Below are positions 48,777-56,899 of a stretch of DNA of 64,000 nt, one piece after another. The DNA is from Polaromonas sp. C04 (GTDB taxonomy: Bacteria; Pseudomonadota; Gammaproteobacteria; Burkholderiales; Burkholderiaceae_C): NCBI RefSeq assembly GCF_002002705.1, contig NZ_MUNS01000020.1, positions 62,001 to 126,000 of the forward strand, written 5' to 3'. Below the pieces are notes generated by a model, which worked only from the letters and a program-made list of their open reading frames with translations, did no database searches and was not told where the DNA came from. The position numbers and the translations under genes were made by a program. The first letter of the stretch is position 1; every line of letters begins with the position of its first letter.

Positions 48777-49627
48777 TGGATGCGGTCTGTCAGCAGGTCC
48801 CACACGGGCGTGAGTTCGCCCGGCAGGTAGGGCAGGGTGCCCAGGTCGATCCGGCTCTCGTCCGGACTGTGGAAATCGCTGCCGCGTGAGGCGGCCAGGC
48901 CAAATTCCCGGGCCATGCCCGCGTACTCGACGTATTCGGCCGCCGTGTGGCTGCCTGTCACCACCTCCACCGCGCGCCCGCCGTGGGCCTTGAATTCGGT
49001 GAACAGCGCGTATTCTTCGTTGGCCGTGAAGTTATAGCGGCCCGGGTGCGCGATGACGGCCACCCCGCCGCATTGCGTGATCCACTTGACCGCATCGGCC
49101 AGGCTGGCCCAGCGGTGCGGCACAAAGCCTGGCTTGCCCTCGGTCAGGTATTTGCGAAACACCTCGTGCGTGTCGTGGCAGGCGCCGGTCTCGACAAGAA
49201 AGCGGGCAAAGTGCGTGCGCGAAATCAGCTCGGGATTGCCGACGAATTTCAGGGCGCCCTCGTACGCGCCCGGGATGCCGACCCTGGCCAGTCCTTCGGC
49301 CATCTCCAGCGCCCGCTGGCCGCGTCCGCCGCGCGTGCGCTGCAGGCCCTGCGCCATGCGTGGGTCTTCGGCATCGAAACCGAGCCCGACGATGTGCACG
49401 GTCTCGCCCGCAAACGTGACTGAAATCTCGGTGCCGGTGAGGTACTTCATGCCGTTGGCCCGCGCTGCCGCCAAGGCGCGCTGCTGGCCGCCAATCTCGT
49501 CATGGTCGGTCAGCGCCCACAACTCGACGCCATTGGCGCTGGCGCGCGCGGCCAGTTGTTCCGGGGTCAGGGTGCCGTCGGAGACGACGGAATGGCAGTG
49601 GAGATCGGCGTTGAGAATGGAGGACAC
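48773..49627 (-). CDS. PHP-domain phosphoesterase (RNase AM / nucleoside 3',5'-bisphosphate phosphatase type)
   Basis: A 284-residue cytoplasmic metal-dependent phosphoesterase. The PHP motifs are DLHCHSVVSDG near the start, ALTDHDEIGG, VAVIAHPGRY and ASRGSDFHSP. Relatives (E. coli YciV, Chromobacterium Cv1693) hydrolyse 3',5'-bisphosphonucleotides and trim 5' ends of RNA. First gene of the leftward operon ending with trpS. Its stop overlaps the transporter start (GTGA). Confidence 0.9.
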   Translation of the reverse strand: MSSILNADLHCHSVVSDGTLTPEQLAARASANGVELWALTDHDEIGGQQRALAAARANGMKYLTGTEISVTFAGETVHIVGLGFDAEDPRMAQGLQRTRGGRGQRALEMAEGLARVGIPGAYEGALKFVGNPELISRTHFARFLVETGACHDTHEVFRKYLTEGKPGFVPHRWASLADAVKWITQCGGVAVIAHPGRYNFTANEEYALFTEFKAHGGRAVEVVTGSHTAAEYVEYAGMAREFGLAASRGSDFHSPDESRIDLGTLPYLPGELTPVWDLLTDRIQ

Positions 49628-49697
49628 GGACCGATTTTAGGCCCTATGGCCAGTTCTTGCGGCCTTGTCGGACAATGAGCCAACGTGAGTCAACGCC

Positions 49698-50711
49698 ATG
49701 ACGAAACCGCCTACCCATCGCGAAACCCACCGCGAGACAGAGCTCAAGCTGGCGCTCCCCGCGCGCCGGGTGCCGGCGTTCGAGCGCGCCGCACCGGTGC
49801 CGGTCGCGCCCGTGCGGCTGCCCGGCGAGGCGTCGGTCGAGGACGGCTTTGTCGCCCTGTGCACGGCCTGTCTCGCGCAGTTCCAGGCCAACCTGCCGGG
49901 GGTGCTGGAGGACGAGGACATCGAGTATGTGCACCAGGCGCGCGTGGCATTGCAGCGCCTGCGCGTGGCGCTGCGCCTGTACCGCGGCCTGTGTCCGCTG
50001 CCGCCAGGTGAATTGCTCGCGGGCCTGCGCGCGCTGGCCGGCGCCCTGGGTCCCGTGCGTGACTGGGATGTGCTGTGCTGCGTGACCCTGCCGGAGATTG
50101 CGCCCGCGTTGGACCACCCGCCCGCGTGGCGGCAGTTGATGCGGGTGGTGCAAGCACGCCGCCGCGCGGCGCGCCAGGCGATGCAGGGTGCAATCGTGCA
50201 GGCCGGTCCCGCCGCGTGGCTGCGGGCGTTTCACCGCTGGCTCGCGCAGCGGGCCTGGCGCAGCGAGCCGGCGCGCCAGGCGGCCTGGCAAGCGCCGCTG
50301 CAACCCTGGGCCGCGCGCGCCCTGCAGGCCGGCCACAAGAAGCTCGTTCGCAGTGCGCGCGATTTTGCCCGGCAGAGCCCGCAGCAGCGCCATGCGCTGC
50401 GCCTGCGGGTCAAACGCCAGCGCTACGCCACCGAGTTTTTCGAGACGTTGCCGGGCGCTGCGCCGCACGCCAAATACCGGGGCCATCTGCACGAACTGCA
50501 AAGCAGCCTGGGCCGCGCCAATGACGCCCACATCGCGCGTGCCCTGCTGGGCGGCGCGCTGGCGGGCAGCCCAGGCGCGGGCGGCGCCGGCCAGGCGCGC
50601 GGTGCAGGCTGCTTTGTGCTGGGCTGGCTGGCCCGGCAGGCCGTTGAGCCCGCCGACCCGGGCGTCTTGAAGGCGCTGAAATTCATCAGGAAGTCCCGTC
50701 CAGCCTGGTAG
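49698..50711 (+). CDS. CHAD-domain protein with vestigial CYTH start
   Basis: A 337-residue, arginine-rich helical protein. Most of it is a CHAD domain (EYVHQARVALQRLRVALRLYRG at the first helix; HALRLRVKRQRYATEFF; LHELQSSLGRANDAHIA), a fold that binds polyphosphate. CHAD proteins are often fused after a CYTH triphosphatase domain of about 200 residues. Here only ETELKLALPARRVPAFE, the first CYTH strand, remains before CHAD. So the triphosphatase part appears to have been deleted. Confidence 0.83.
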   Translation: MTKPPTHRETHRETELKLALPARRVPAFERAAPVPVAPVRLPGEASVEDGFVALCTACLAQFQANLPGVLEDEDIEYVHQARVALQRLRVALRLYRGLCPLPPGELLAGLRALAGALGPVRDWDVLCCVTLPEIAPALDHPPAWRQLMRVVQARRRAARQAMQGAIVQAGPAAWLRAFHRWLAQRAWRSEPARQAAWQAPLQPWAARALQAGHKKLVRSARDFARQSPQQRHALRLRVKRQRYATEFFETLPGAAPHAKYRGHLHELQSSLGRANDAHIARALLGGALAGSPGAGGAGQARGAGCFVLGWLARQAVEPADPGVLKALKFIRKSRPAW

Positions 50712-50815
50712 GGCAGATGGCGTGCCACAGAGCGCCGACTGCCGCGGGTTTCAGGGCATAGTCGGGCCTTGCGTGAAACTGCGGCAACTGCCGTCCCCAG
50801 GAAAAAGGCCACCTC

Positions 50816-51487
50816 ATGATTACCGTTCGCCATCTCAACAACTCGCGCTCGCAGCGCATCCTGTGGCTGCTCGAAGAGCTGGGCCTGCCGTATGAGATCA
50901 AGCGCTACCAGCGCGACCCGAAAACCATGCTGGCGCCGGCCTCGCTGCGCGCGGTGCACCCGCTGGGCAAGTCGCCGGTCATCACCGACGGCGCGCTGAC
51001 CCTGGCCGAATCGGGCGCCATCGTCGAGTACCTGATCGACCAGTACGGCGGCGGCCGGCTGGCGCCTGCACCCGGCACGCCCGAGCGGCTGCGCTACACC
51101 TACTGGCTGCACTACGCGGAAGGCTCGGCCATGCCGCCGCTGCTGCTCAAGCTGGTGTTCGACACGATCGAGAAGTCGCCCATGCCGTTCTTCGTCAAGC
51201 CGATTGCCAGGGCCATCTCAGGCAAGGCCAAGAGCGCGTTCATCGTCCCGCAGATCAAACAGCACCTCGACTATCTGGAGGGCGAACTCGGCAAGAGCCC
51301 GTGGTTTGCCGGCAGCGAATTCAGCGGCGCCGATATCCAGATGAGTTTCCCGCTGGAGGCGGCGGCCGCGCGCGCCGGCCTGGACCAGGGCCGTCCCCAC
51401 CTGATGGATTTTCTGGCGCGCATTCACGCGCGCCCCGCCTACCAGCGCGCGCTGGAAAAGGGCGGCGAGTACGCGCTGCTGGGCTGA
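50816..51487 (+). CDS. Glutathione S-transferase family protein
   Basis: A 223-residue cytoplasmic GST. The N-terminal thioredoxin-like domain has SRSQRILWLLEELGLPYE, HPLGKSPVI and ALAESGAI-type contact ESGAIVEYL. The C-terminal helical domain has GADIQMSFPLEAAAARAGLD. No specific substrate can be assigned. The gene starts about 100 bp after the CHAD gene. Confidence 0.92.
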   Translation: MITVRHLNNSRSQRILWLLEELGLPYEIKRYQRDPKTMLAPASLRAVHPLGKSPVITDGALTLAESGAIVEYLIDQYGGGRLAPAPGTPERLRYTYWLHYAEGSAMPPLLLKLVFDTIEKSPMPFFVKPIARAISGKAKSAFIVPQIKQHLDYLEGELGKSPWFAGSEFSGADIQMSFPLEAAAARAGLDQGRPHLMDFLARIHARPAYQRALEKGGEYALLG

Positions 51488-51526
51488 GGGATGCGGAGCG
51501 CGGGACGCCGCAGGCGCACGCCGTTG

Positions 51527-52048
51527 ATGTTATGGCAGCGGCTCACGAATCGCTGGCTTGCTATTACATTGATAGCAATATGCCAATGCAGTGCCTGGGC
51601 GGGAGGCGGCTTCAATCATGAAAGTGTGATCGCCGCGCAGGTCACCTACATCACCGATGGCGACACGCTGTGGGTGCGACCTTTGGGCGGTGGTGCGCCT
51701 TTCAAGGTCCGGCTCGAAGGGCTGGACGCCCCCGAAATCTGCCAGGCCTGGGGGGCGCAGTCGCGCGACGCTTTAGCGGCGCGGCTGGGCCAGCGCAGCG
51801 TCGATGTGGCCATCCACCGCTACGACGACTACGGTCGCGCTGTCGCCAGGATTGAGTTCGGCGGTGAGGATGTCGCGGCCTGGATGGTGCGCCAGGGTCA
51901 CGCCTGGTCCTACCGCTATCGCCGCAGCAGGGGGCCTTATGCCGCCGAGGAAGCGCAAGCCCGGCGTGCGCGGCGCGGGCTGTTCGCCGACACGGCGCTC
52001 GAATATCCAAGGGATTTCCGCCGGCGCCATGGCTCATGCAAGTTTTGA
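51527..52048 (+). CDS. Secreted staphylococcal-nuclease-like protein
   Basis: Thermonuclease-fold protein of 173 residues (185 if the ATG at 51491 is used). A signal peptide (LAITLIAICQCSAWA) is followed by the SNase core: VTYITDGDTLWV, VRLEGLDAPE, YDDYGRAVARI, and MVRQGHAW. The catalytic arginines and the aspartate pair of the fold are present, so it probably cleaves extracellular or periplasmic DNA/RNA. The hydrophobic core of the signal peptide is the translation of repeat A (51560-51605). Confidence 0.87.
   Translation: MLWQRLTNRWLAITLIAICQCSAWAGGGFNHESVIAAQVTYITDGDTLWVRPLGGGAPFKVRLEGLDAPEICQAWGAQSRDALAARLGQRSVDVAIHRYDDYGRAVARIEFGGEDVAAWMVRQGHAWSYRYRRSRGPYAAEEAQARRARRGLFADTALEYPRDFRRRHGSCKF
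51560..51605 (+). repeat. Double-palindrome repeat A, copy inside nuclease signal peptide
   Basis: GCTATTACATTGATAGC with TGGGC at 51596-51600, offset 37. Read in frame as LAITLIAICQCSAWAG. Confidence 0.8.
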
Positions 52049-52084
52049 AGAAGCAGATTCAAGGGCGCGTGCGCGGCGCCGGTT

Positions 52085-52140
52085 GCTATTGATTGAATAG
52101 CTGCTTGCGCAGAACCCATCAGGGCCAGAGCCCTGAAACA
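52085..52140 (+). repeat. Double-palindrome repeat A, intergenic copy downstream of recJ
   Basis: Best-preserved copy: GCTATTGATTGAATAGC, GCTTGCGCAG, then AGGGCCAGAGCCCT at 52121. It lies between the convergent nuclease and recJ genes. Confidence 0.9.
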
Positions 52141-52141
52141 C

Positions 52142-53851
52142 TTAAATTTCTGCGGCCTCGATCAGGAAGCGCACGCGCCGCACACCCTGCCATTCATCGG
52201 CATCGAGCCGGAACGCGAGCTTGACCCTGGCCGGCAGCATCGCGGTGTGGCCGAACCAGATGCCGTCCACCGGCTGGCCCTGGTGTTTCAGCTTGAGCGC
52301 CAGGTGTTTCTCGCCCACCAGCCGCTGTGAAATCACTTCCACTTCCTCGCTGAAGGTCGGCGCCGCGAAGCCCTGGCCCCACACCTCTTTGTGCAGGGTA
52401 TCGACCAGCTCGGCGCGGCGGTACTCGGGCTGCAGCGGGCCATCGGTGTCGAGGCGGCGCGTGAGCGTGGCGGCATCCAGCCACTCGCGCGCCACCTCGG
52501 CGAGGGCCTGCTCGAACACGCCGAACTGTTCCTCGGCCATGGTGCAGCCGGCCGCCATCGCGTGCCCGCCAAAACGCAGCAGCACGCCGGGGTGGCGCTT
52601 GGCGACCAGGTCGAGTGCGTCGCGCAGGTGAAAGCCGGGAATGGAGCGGCCCGAGCCCTTGAGCTCATGCGCCTTGCCCGGCGCACGGCTTTGCGCAAAC
52701 ACGAACGCGGGGCGGTGCAGCTTGTCCTTGATGCGCGAGGCCACGATGCCGACCACGCCCTCGTGAAAGTCGGGGTCGAACACGCAGATGGCGGGTGGCG
52801 GCTCGGTGCCTTCCTCGAACAGCGACTCGGCGACCAGCATCGCCTGCTCGCGCATGTCGCCCTCGATCTCGCGCCGTTCGCGGTTGATGGCGTCAAGCAC
52901 GCGCGCCAGTTCGTCGGCACGCGCCGCGTCGTCGGTGAGCAGGCACTCGATGCCCAGCGTCATGTCGGCCAGGCGCCCCGCGGCGTTGATGCGCGGGCCC
53001 AGTGCAAAGCCGAAGTCGAAGGTGGTGGCGGCGCGGGCCACGCGGCCCGAGGCGACGAACAGGCTGGCCAGTCCGGGCGGCAGCGCGCCGGCGCGCACCC
53101 GTTTGAGGCCCTGCGCCACGAGGCGGCGGTTGTTGGGGTCGAGCCGGACCACGTCGGCCACGGTGCCGAGTGCGACCAGCGGCAGCAGGGTGTCGAGCCG
53201 CGGCTCTGGAGCGGATGCGAAGGCGCCGCGTCGGCGCAGCTCGGCACGCAGCGCCAGCAGCACATAAAACATCACGCCGACGCCGGCGATAGCCTTGCTC
53301 TCGAAGGCGCAGCCGGGCTGGTTCGGATTCACGATGACGTCAGCCGCGGGCATTTCCAAGCCGGGCAGATGGTGGTCCGTCACGAGCACCTGCAGGCCCA
53401 GCGCTTTTGCGGTGGCCACGCCGTCCACGCTGGCGATGCCGTTGTCCACGGTGATCAGCACGTCGGCGCCGCTGTCCTTCACGCGCCGCGCAATCGGCGG
53501 CGTGAGGCCGTAGCCGTCGACCACGCGGTCCGGCACGATATAGCGCACATGGCGCGCGCCCAGCAGGCGCAGGCCGCGCACGCCCACGGCGCAGGCGGTG
53601 GCGCCATCGCAGTCGTAGTCGGCCACGATGCAGAGCTTTTTGTCGGCCGCAATGGCATCGGCCAGCAGCGCGGCGGCCTCGCGCGTGCCCTTCAATCCGT
53701 CGGGCGGCAGCAGGCGCGCGAGGCCGTCGTCGAGTTCGTCGGGGTTTTGCACGCCGCGCGCCGCGTACAGGCGCGCCAGCAAGGGATGCACGCCGGCCTG
53801 CTCGAGCGCCCAGACGGCGCGGGGCGGAATGTCGCGCGCTACTATTTTCAT
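52142..53851 (-). CDS. recJ: Single-stranded-DNA-specific exonuclease RecJ
   Basis: 5'-3' exonuclease of recombination and mismatch repair, 569 residues. DHH-family motifs: VADYDCDGATA, VLVTDHHLPG and the NAAGRLADM region; the C-terminal DHHA1 domain has RFGGHAMAAGCT. The ATG overlaps the upstream stop (ATGA). The start codon and first residues are inside a copy of repeat A (53838-53890). Confidence 0.97.
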   Translation of the reverse strand: MKIVARDIPPRAVWALEQAGVHPLLARLYAARGVQNPDELDDGLARLLPPDGLKGTREAAALLADAIAADKKLCIVADYDCDGATACAVGVRGLRLLGARHVRYIVPDRVVDGYGLTPPIARRVKDSGADVLITVDNGIASVDGVATAKALGLQVLVTDHHLPGLEMPAADVIVNPNQPGCAFESKAIAGVGVMFYVLLALRAELRRRGAFASAPEPRLDTLLPLVALGTVADVVRLDPNNRRLVAQGLKRVRAGALPPGLASLFVASGRVARAATTFDFGFALGPRINAAGRLADMTLGIECLLTDDAARADELARVLDAINRERREIEGDMREQAMLVAESLFEEGTEPPPAICVFDPDFHEGVVGIVASRIKDKLHRPAFVFAQSRAPGKAHELKGSGRSIPGFHLRDALDLVAKRHPGVLLRFGGHAMAAGCTMAEEQFGVFEQALAEVAREWLDAATLTRRLDTDGPLQPEYRRAELVDTLHKEVWGQGFAAPTFSEEVEVISQRLVGEKHLALKLKHQGQPVDGIWFGHTAMLPARVKLAFRLDADEWQGVRRVRFLIEAAEI

Positions 53852-53890
53852 AGCTTATCGCGCAGGGAGGACAAGGGCTGACGGCCAAAT
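53838..53890 (+). repeat. Double-palindrome repeat A, copy across the recJ start junction
   Basis: GCTACTATTTTCATAGC, GCGCAG box, AGGGCTGACGGCC at 53874 (offset 37). It covers the end of the upstream gene (last ~14 codons) and the start of recJ, both on the minus strand. Confidence 0.85.
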
Positions 53891-54798
53891 TGACTCATCA
53901 TCCTCTTGAGCAGCCCGGTGCGGGCGGCGTCGAACGTGAGCGCGCTGCGCTCGCCGCACAGCGTGAGTTGCACGCTGTGCCCGGCATCCAGCGCACGCAG
54001 CAGGGCGGCGCATTCGGTGGCATCGAGCTGCTGCCAGGCGGTGACCCATGCAGCCCAGTCGCCCGCCAGCGCGGCCTCGCGCAGGGCCTCGGGCATCACC
54101 AATTCACTCTGCGTGGGGGCGCTCCAGCCAGCAGGCAGCGTGCCGGTGCCACTGACCCAGAACGAGTTCACCGGCGCCAGGCCACGCTCGGCCCGTTCGT
54201 CGTTGAGCGGGTGCGTGTACAAGAGCATCTGCATCTCGTTTTGCAGGCGGCGCAGCGCGGCGGCCTGCGCCGTCTTCGGCCGCCAGGCGTCGATGTCGCG
54301 GCCCGCCACGCGGTCCAGCGAGGCCGTTGCCAGATCGCGGAACACCTCGCCGCGCGCCAGCCATTGCGTGGGCGCGGCGTAGTGCAGCGTGATGCCGTCT
54401 TCCTCGAAAAAAGGGCGCATCGCGTCCAGCAGGGTTTGCGATTGCGGCGCCTCCAGGCCCTGCGTCTGCGGGTTGCCCATGACGATGTAGTCGGCGTGCA
54501 CATGCCAGTGGCAGGGCGTGATCCAGGCCCAGTCGGCGCCACTGGGGGTCTGTTGAATCAGGCCCGCCTGCGCGGCTTGCCGGGCCGCCCAGGGCACGCA
54601 GCCGTCCGGCGCCACCCAGCCCAGGGCGCGCGCGTGGGCGCGCTCATGCGGCGGCGTGAGGCTAGCTTCGTCGGCGGTGTCGGTGTGGGTGAGCGCCAGG
54701 CGGCCCAGCAGTTTTTCCAGGTGGGGCAGTTTCAAACTCTCGAGCGCTTGCTGGCACGCGGGGGAACTGGAGGCAGCGAACGGAATCAACAGGTGCAT
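53848..54798 (-). CDS. Conserved protein of unknown function (COG4255 type)
   Basis: A 316-residue cytoplasmic protein. Blocks such as CHWHVHADYIVMGNP, MLLYTHPLNDERAERGLAPVNSFWVSGTG are conserved in Betaproteobacteria. Some relatives are called phosphoglycerate mutase or RpfE-like, without good support. The start at 54798 is the first ATG of the conserved MHLLIPFA. It is coupled to recJ by an overlapping stop/start and faces lolC with an 76-bp spacer. Its last residues are encoded by repeat A. Confidence 0.75.
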   Translation of the reverse strand: MHLLIPFAASSSPACQQALESLKLPHLEKLLGRLALTHTDTADEASLTPPHERAHARALGWVAPDGCVPWAARQAAQAGLIQQTPSGADWAWITPCHWHVHADYIVMGNPQTQGLEAPQSQTLLDAMRPFFEEDGITLHYAAPTQWLARGEVFRDLATASLDRVAGRDIDAWRPKTAQAAALRRLQNEMQMLLYTHPLNDERAERGLAPVNSFWVSGTGTLPAGWSAPTQSELVMPEALREAALAGDWAAWVTAWQQLDATECAALLRALDAGHSVQLTLCGERSALTFDAARTGLLKRMMSQFGRQPLSSLRDKL

Positions 54799-54874
54799 GG
54801 CCTCTATTGTCCGGGATGCCACAATCAGCCCCAAAACCAAATCCCCTTCGGTAGATTCCAATCCCCCACGGTCG

Positions 54875-56131
54875 ATGCAAATCCCCTACGAACTCATTCT
54901 CGGCTGGCGCTACACGCGGGCCGGCCGCGCCACCCGGCGCAACGGCTTCATCTCTTTCATCTCGGGCGTCTCCATGCTGGGCATTGCGCTGGGCGTGGCG
55001 GCGCTCATCATCGTCCTGAGCGTGATGAACGGCTTCCAGAAAGAGGTGACGGACCGCATGCTCAGCGTGGTCTCGCACATCGAGATCTTCGCGCCCGACG
55101 GTGCCGCGCTGCCGGATGTGGCCCGCACGATGGCCGAGGCCAAAGCCAATCCACAGGTCATCGGTGCCGCGCCTTTCATCGCCACCCAGGCGCTGCTGGC
55201 GCGCGGTGACGACATGAAGGGCGTGGTGATTCGCGGCATCGACCCGGCGCTCGAGTCGCAGGTGATCGACCTGGACGGGATCCTCAAGAGCGGCGCGCTC
55301 GCCAAACTGGTGCCCGGCAGCTTCGGCATCGTGCTCGGCGCGGACCTGGCGCACAGCCTGGGCGTGCTGGTGGGTGATCCGGTCACGTTGCTGGCGCCCA
55401 GCGGGGAGATCACGCCGGCCGGTGTGGTGCCGCGCTTCAAGCAGATGACGGTGGTCGGCACCTTCGACTCGGGCCACTACGAATACGACTCGACGCTGGC
55501 CATGGTGCACATCGCCGACGCCGCGCGCATCTTCCGCCTGGAAGGCCCGACCGGCGTGCAGCTCAAGCTGAAGGATTTGCACCAGGCCCCCGAAGTGGCG
55601 CATCAACTGGCCGGCACGCTGAGCGGCGACCTGTTGATCCGCGACTGGACGCAGCAGAACAAGACCTGGTTCTCCGCCGTGCAGGTCGAAAAACGCATGA
55701 TGTTCATCATCCTCACGCTGATCGTGGCGGTGGCGGCGTTCAATCTGGTCAGCACGCTGGTGATGACGGTCACCGACAAACGCGCCGACATCGCGATCCT
55801 GCGCACGCTCGGCGCGAGCCCGTCCAGCATCATGGGCGTGTTCGTGGTGCAGGGCGCGATGGTCGGCGTGATCGGCACACTGGGCGGCCTGCTGCTGGGC
55901 CTGCTGGTGGCCTACAACATCGACGTGATCGTGCCTTTCATCGAGCACCTGCTGCACACCAGCTTCCTGCCGCGCGACATCTACCTGATCAGCCGCATGC
56001 CCAGCGACCCGCAGCGCGGCGACATCATGCCGATCGGCATCATCTCGCTGGTGCTGTCCTTTCTGGCGACGCTGTACCCGAGCTGGCGCGCCAGCCGTGT
56101 GAACCCCGCGGAGGCGCTGCGCTATGAATGA
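54875..56131 (+). CDS. lolC: Lipoprotein-releasing system permease (LolC/E)
   Basis: Inner-membrane permease of 418 residues of the LolCDE system, which frees outer-membrane lipoproteins. Four membrane helices: one near residue 30 and three in the C-terminal third, with a large periplasmic domain between. Conserved start [13 protein letters not shown] and [12 protein letters not shown]. In Betaproteobacteria a single permease often acts as a homodimer (LolF style). The start at 54875 begins that block. The ORF end overlaps lolD by 8 nt. Confidence 0.93.
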   Translation: MQIPYELILGWRYTRAGRATRRNGFISFISGVSMLGIALGVAALIIVLSVMNGFQKEVTDRMLSVVSHIEIFAPDGAALPDVARTMAEAKANPQVIGAAPFIATQALLARGDDMKGVVIRGIDPALESQVIDLDGILKSGALAKLVPGSFGIVLGADLAHSLGVLVGDPVTLLAPSGEITPAGVVPRFKQMTVVGTFDSGHYEYDSTLAMVHIADAARIFRLEGPTGVQLKLKDLHQAPEVAHQLAGTLSGDLLIRDWTQQNKTWFSAVQVEKRMMFIILTLIVAVAAFNLVSTLVMTVTDKRADIAILRTLGASPSSIMGVFVVQGAMVGVIGTLGGLLLGLLVAYNIDVIVPFIEHLLHTSFLPRDIYLISRMPSDPQRGDIMPIGIISLVLSFLATLYPSWRASRVNPAEALRYE

Positions 56132-56882
56132 CATGACGATCGTAAAACCCGTCGCTGCGGGCTTGAAACAAGCTGTCATTCCGGGCTTGACCCGGAATCC
56201 ATCCCCCGCCGTGCTGCAAGCCAGCGGCCTGACCAAACGCTTCACCGAGGGCCGGCTGGACGTCACCGTGCTGCAGGGCGTGGACCTCACGGTGCACGCG
56301 GGCGACACGCTGGCCATCGTCGGCGCTTCCGGTTCAGGCAAGAGCACGCTGCTGCACCTGATGGGTGGGCTCGATGCGCCGACCAGCGGCACCGTTGAGC
56401 TCCAGGGCCAGCGGCTGTCGCAGCTCAGCGCCGCGGAGCAGGGCGTCTTGCGCAATCGCAGCCTGGGTTTTGTCTACCAGTTCCACCACCTGCTGCCCGA
56501 ATTCAGCGCGCTCGACAACGTCGCCATGCCGCTATGGATTCGGCGTATGGCCCGCACCGAGTCTGCGCAGGTAGCTACGAAAATGCTAGCGCAGGTGGGC
56601 TTGCAGGAGCGCCTGCAGCATCGTCCGGCCGAACTCTCGGGCGGCGAGCGCCAGCGCGTCGCCATCGCCCGCGCGCTGGTGACGCAACCCGCCTGCGTGC
56701 TGGCCGACGAGCCCACTGGCAACCTGGACCGCAATACCGCCAACGGCGTGTTCGAGCTGATGCTGCAACTGGCGCGCGACCAGGGCACGGCCTTTGTGGT
56801 GGTCACGCACGACGCCGCGCTGGCCGCGCGCTGCAGCCGGCAATTGCGGCTGGTGCAGGGCCGGCTGTCGGAATCGGCGTGA
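56124..56882 (+). CDS. lolD: Lipoprotein-releasing system ATPase LolD, with repeat-derived N-terminus
   Basis: ABC ATPase driving lipoprotein release, 252 residues: Walker [11 protein letters not shown]-loop [17 protein letters not shown], signature LSGGERQR, Walker [10 protein letters not shown]-loop VTHD. Homologues begin about where [10 protein letters not shown] starts; the preceding 30 residues, including [11 protein letters not shown], come from a dispersed hairpin (56175-56200). A start later than the ATG at 56124 would avoid it but has no better codon. Partner of lolC, overlapping by 8 nt. Confidence 0.93.
   Translation: MNDMTIVKPVAAGLKQAVIPGLTRNPSPAVLQASGLTKRFTEGRLDVTVLQGVDLTVHAGDTLAIVGASGSGKSTLLHLMGGLDAPTSGTVELQGQRLSQLSAAEQGVLRNRSLGFVYQFHHLLPEFSALDNVAMPLWIRRMARTESAQVATKMLAQVGLQERLQHRPAELSGGERQRVAIARALVTQPACVLADEPTGNLDRNTANGVFELMLQLARDQGTAFVVVTHDAALAARCSRQLRLVQGRLSESA
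56175..56200 (+). repeat. Dispersed hairpin repeat C in lolD
   Basis: ATTCCGGG (56178-56185), 5-nt loop CTTGA, CCCGGAAT (56191-56198): a perfect 8-bp stem. It is the well-known GTCATTCC...GGAATCC-type dispersed element, here translated as VIPGLTRNP. Confidence 0.8.
56550..56590 (-). repeat. Double-palindrome repeat A, copy in lolD
   Basis: Read leftward from 56590: GCTAGCATTTTCGTAGC, a TGCGCAG box, CGGGC at offset 37. It replaces a variable region of LolD without changing its length, so it is a less certain member. Confidence 0.5.
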
Positions 56883-56899
56883 CGCAGCACCCGCTCCCC

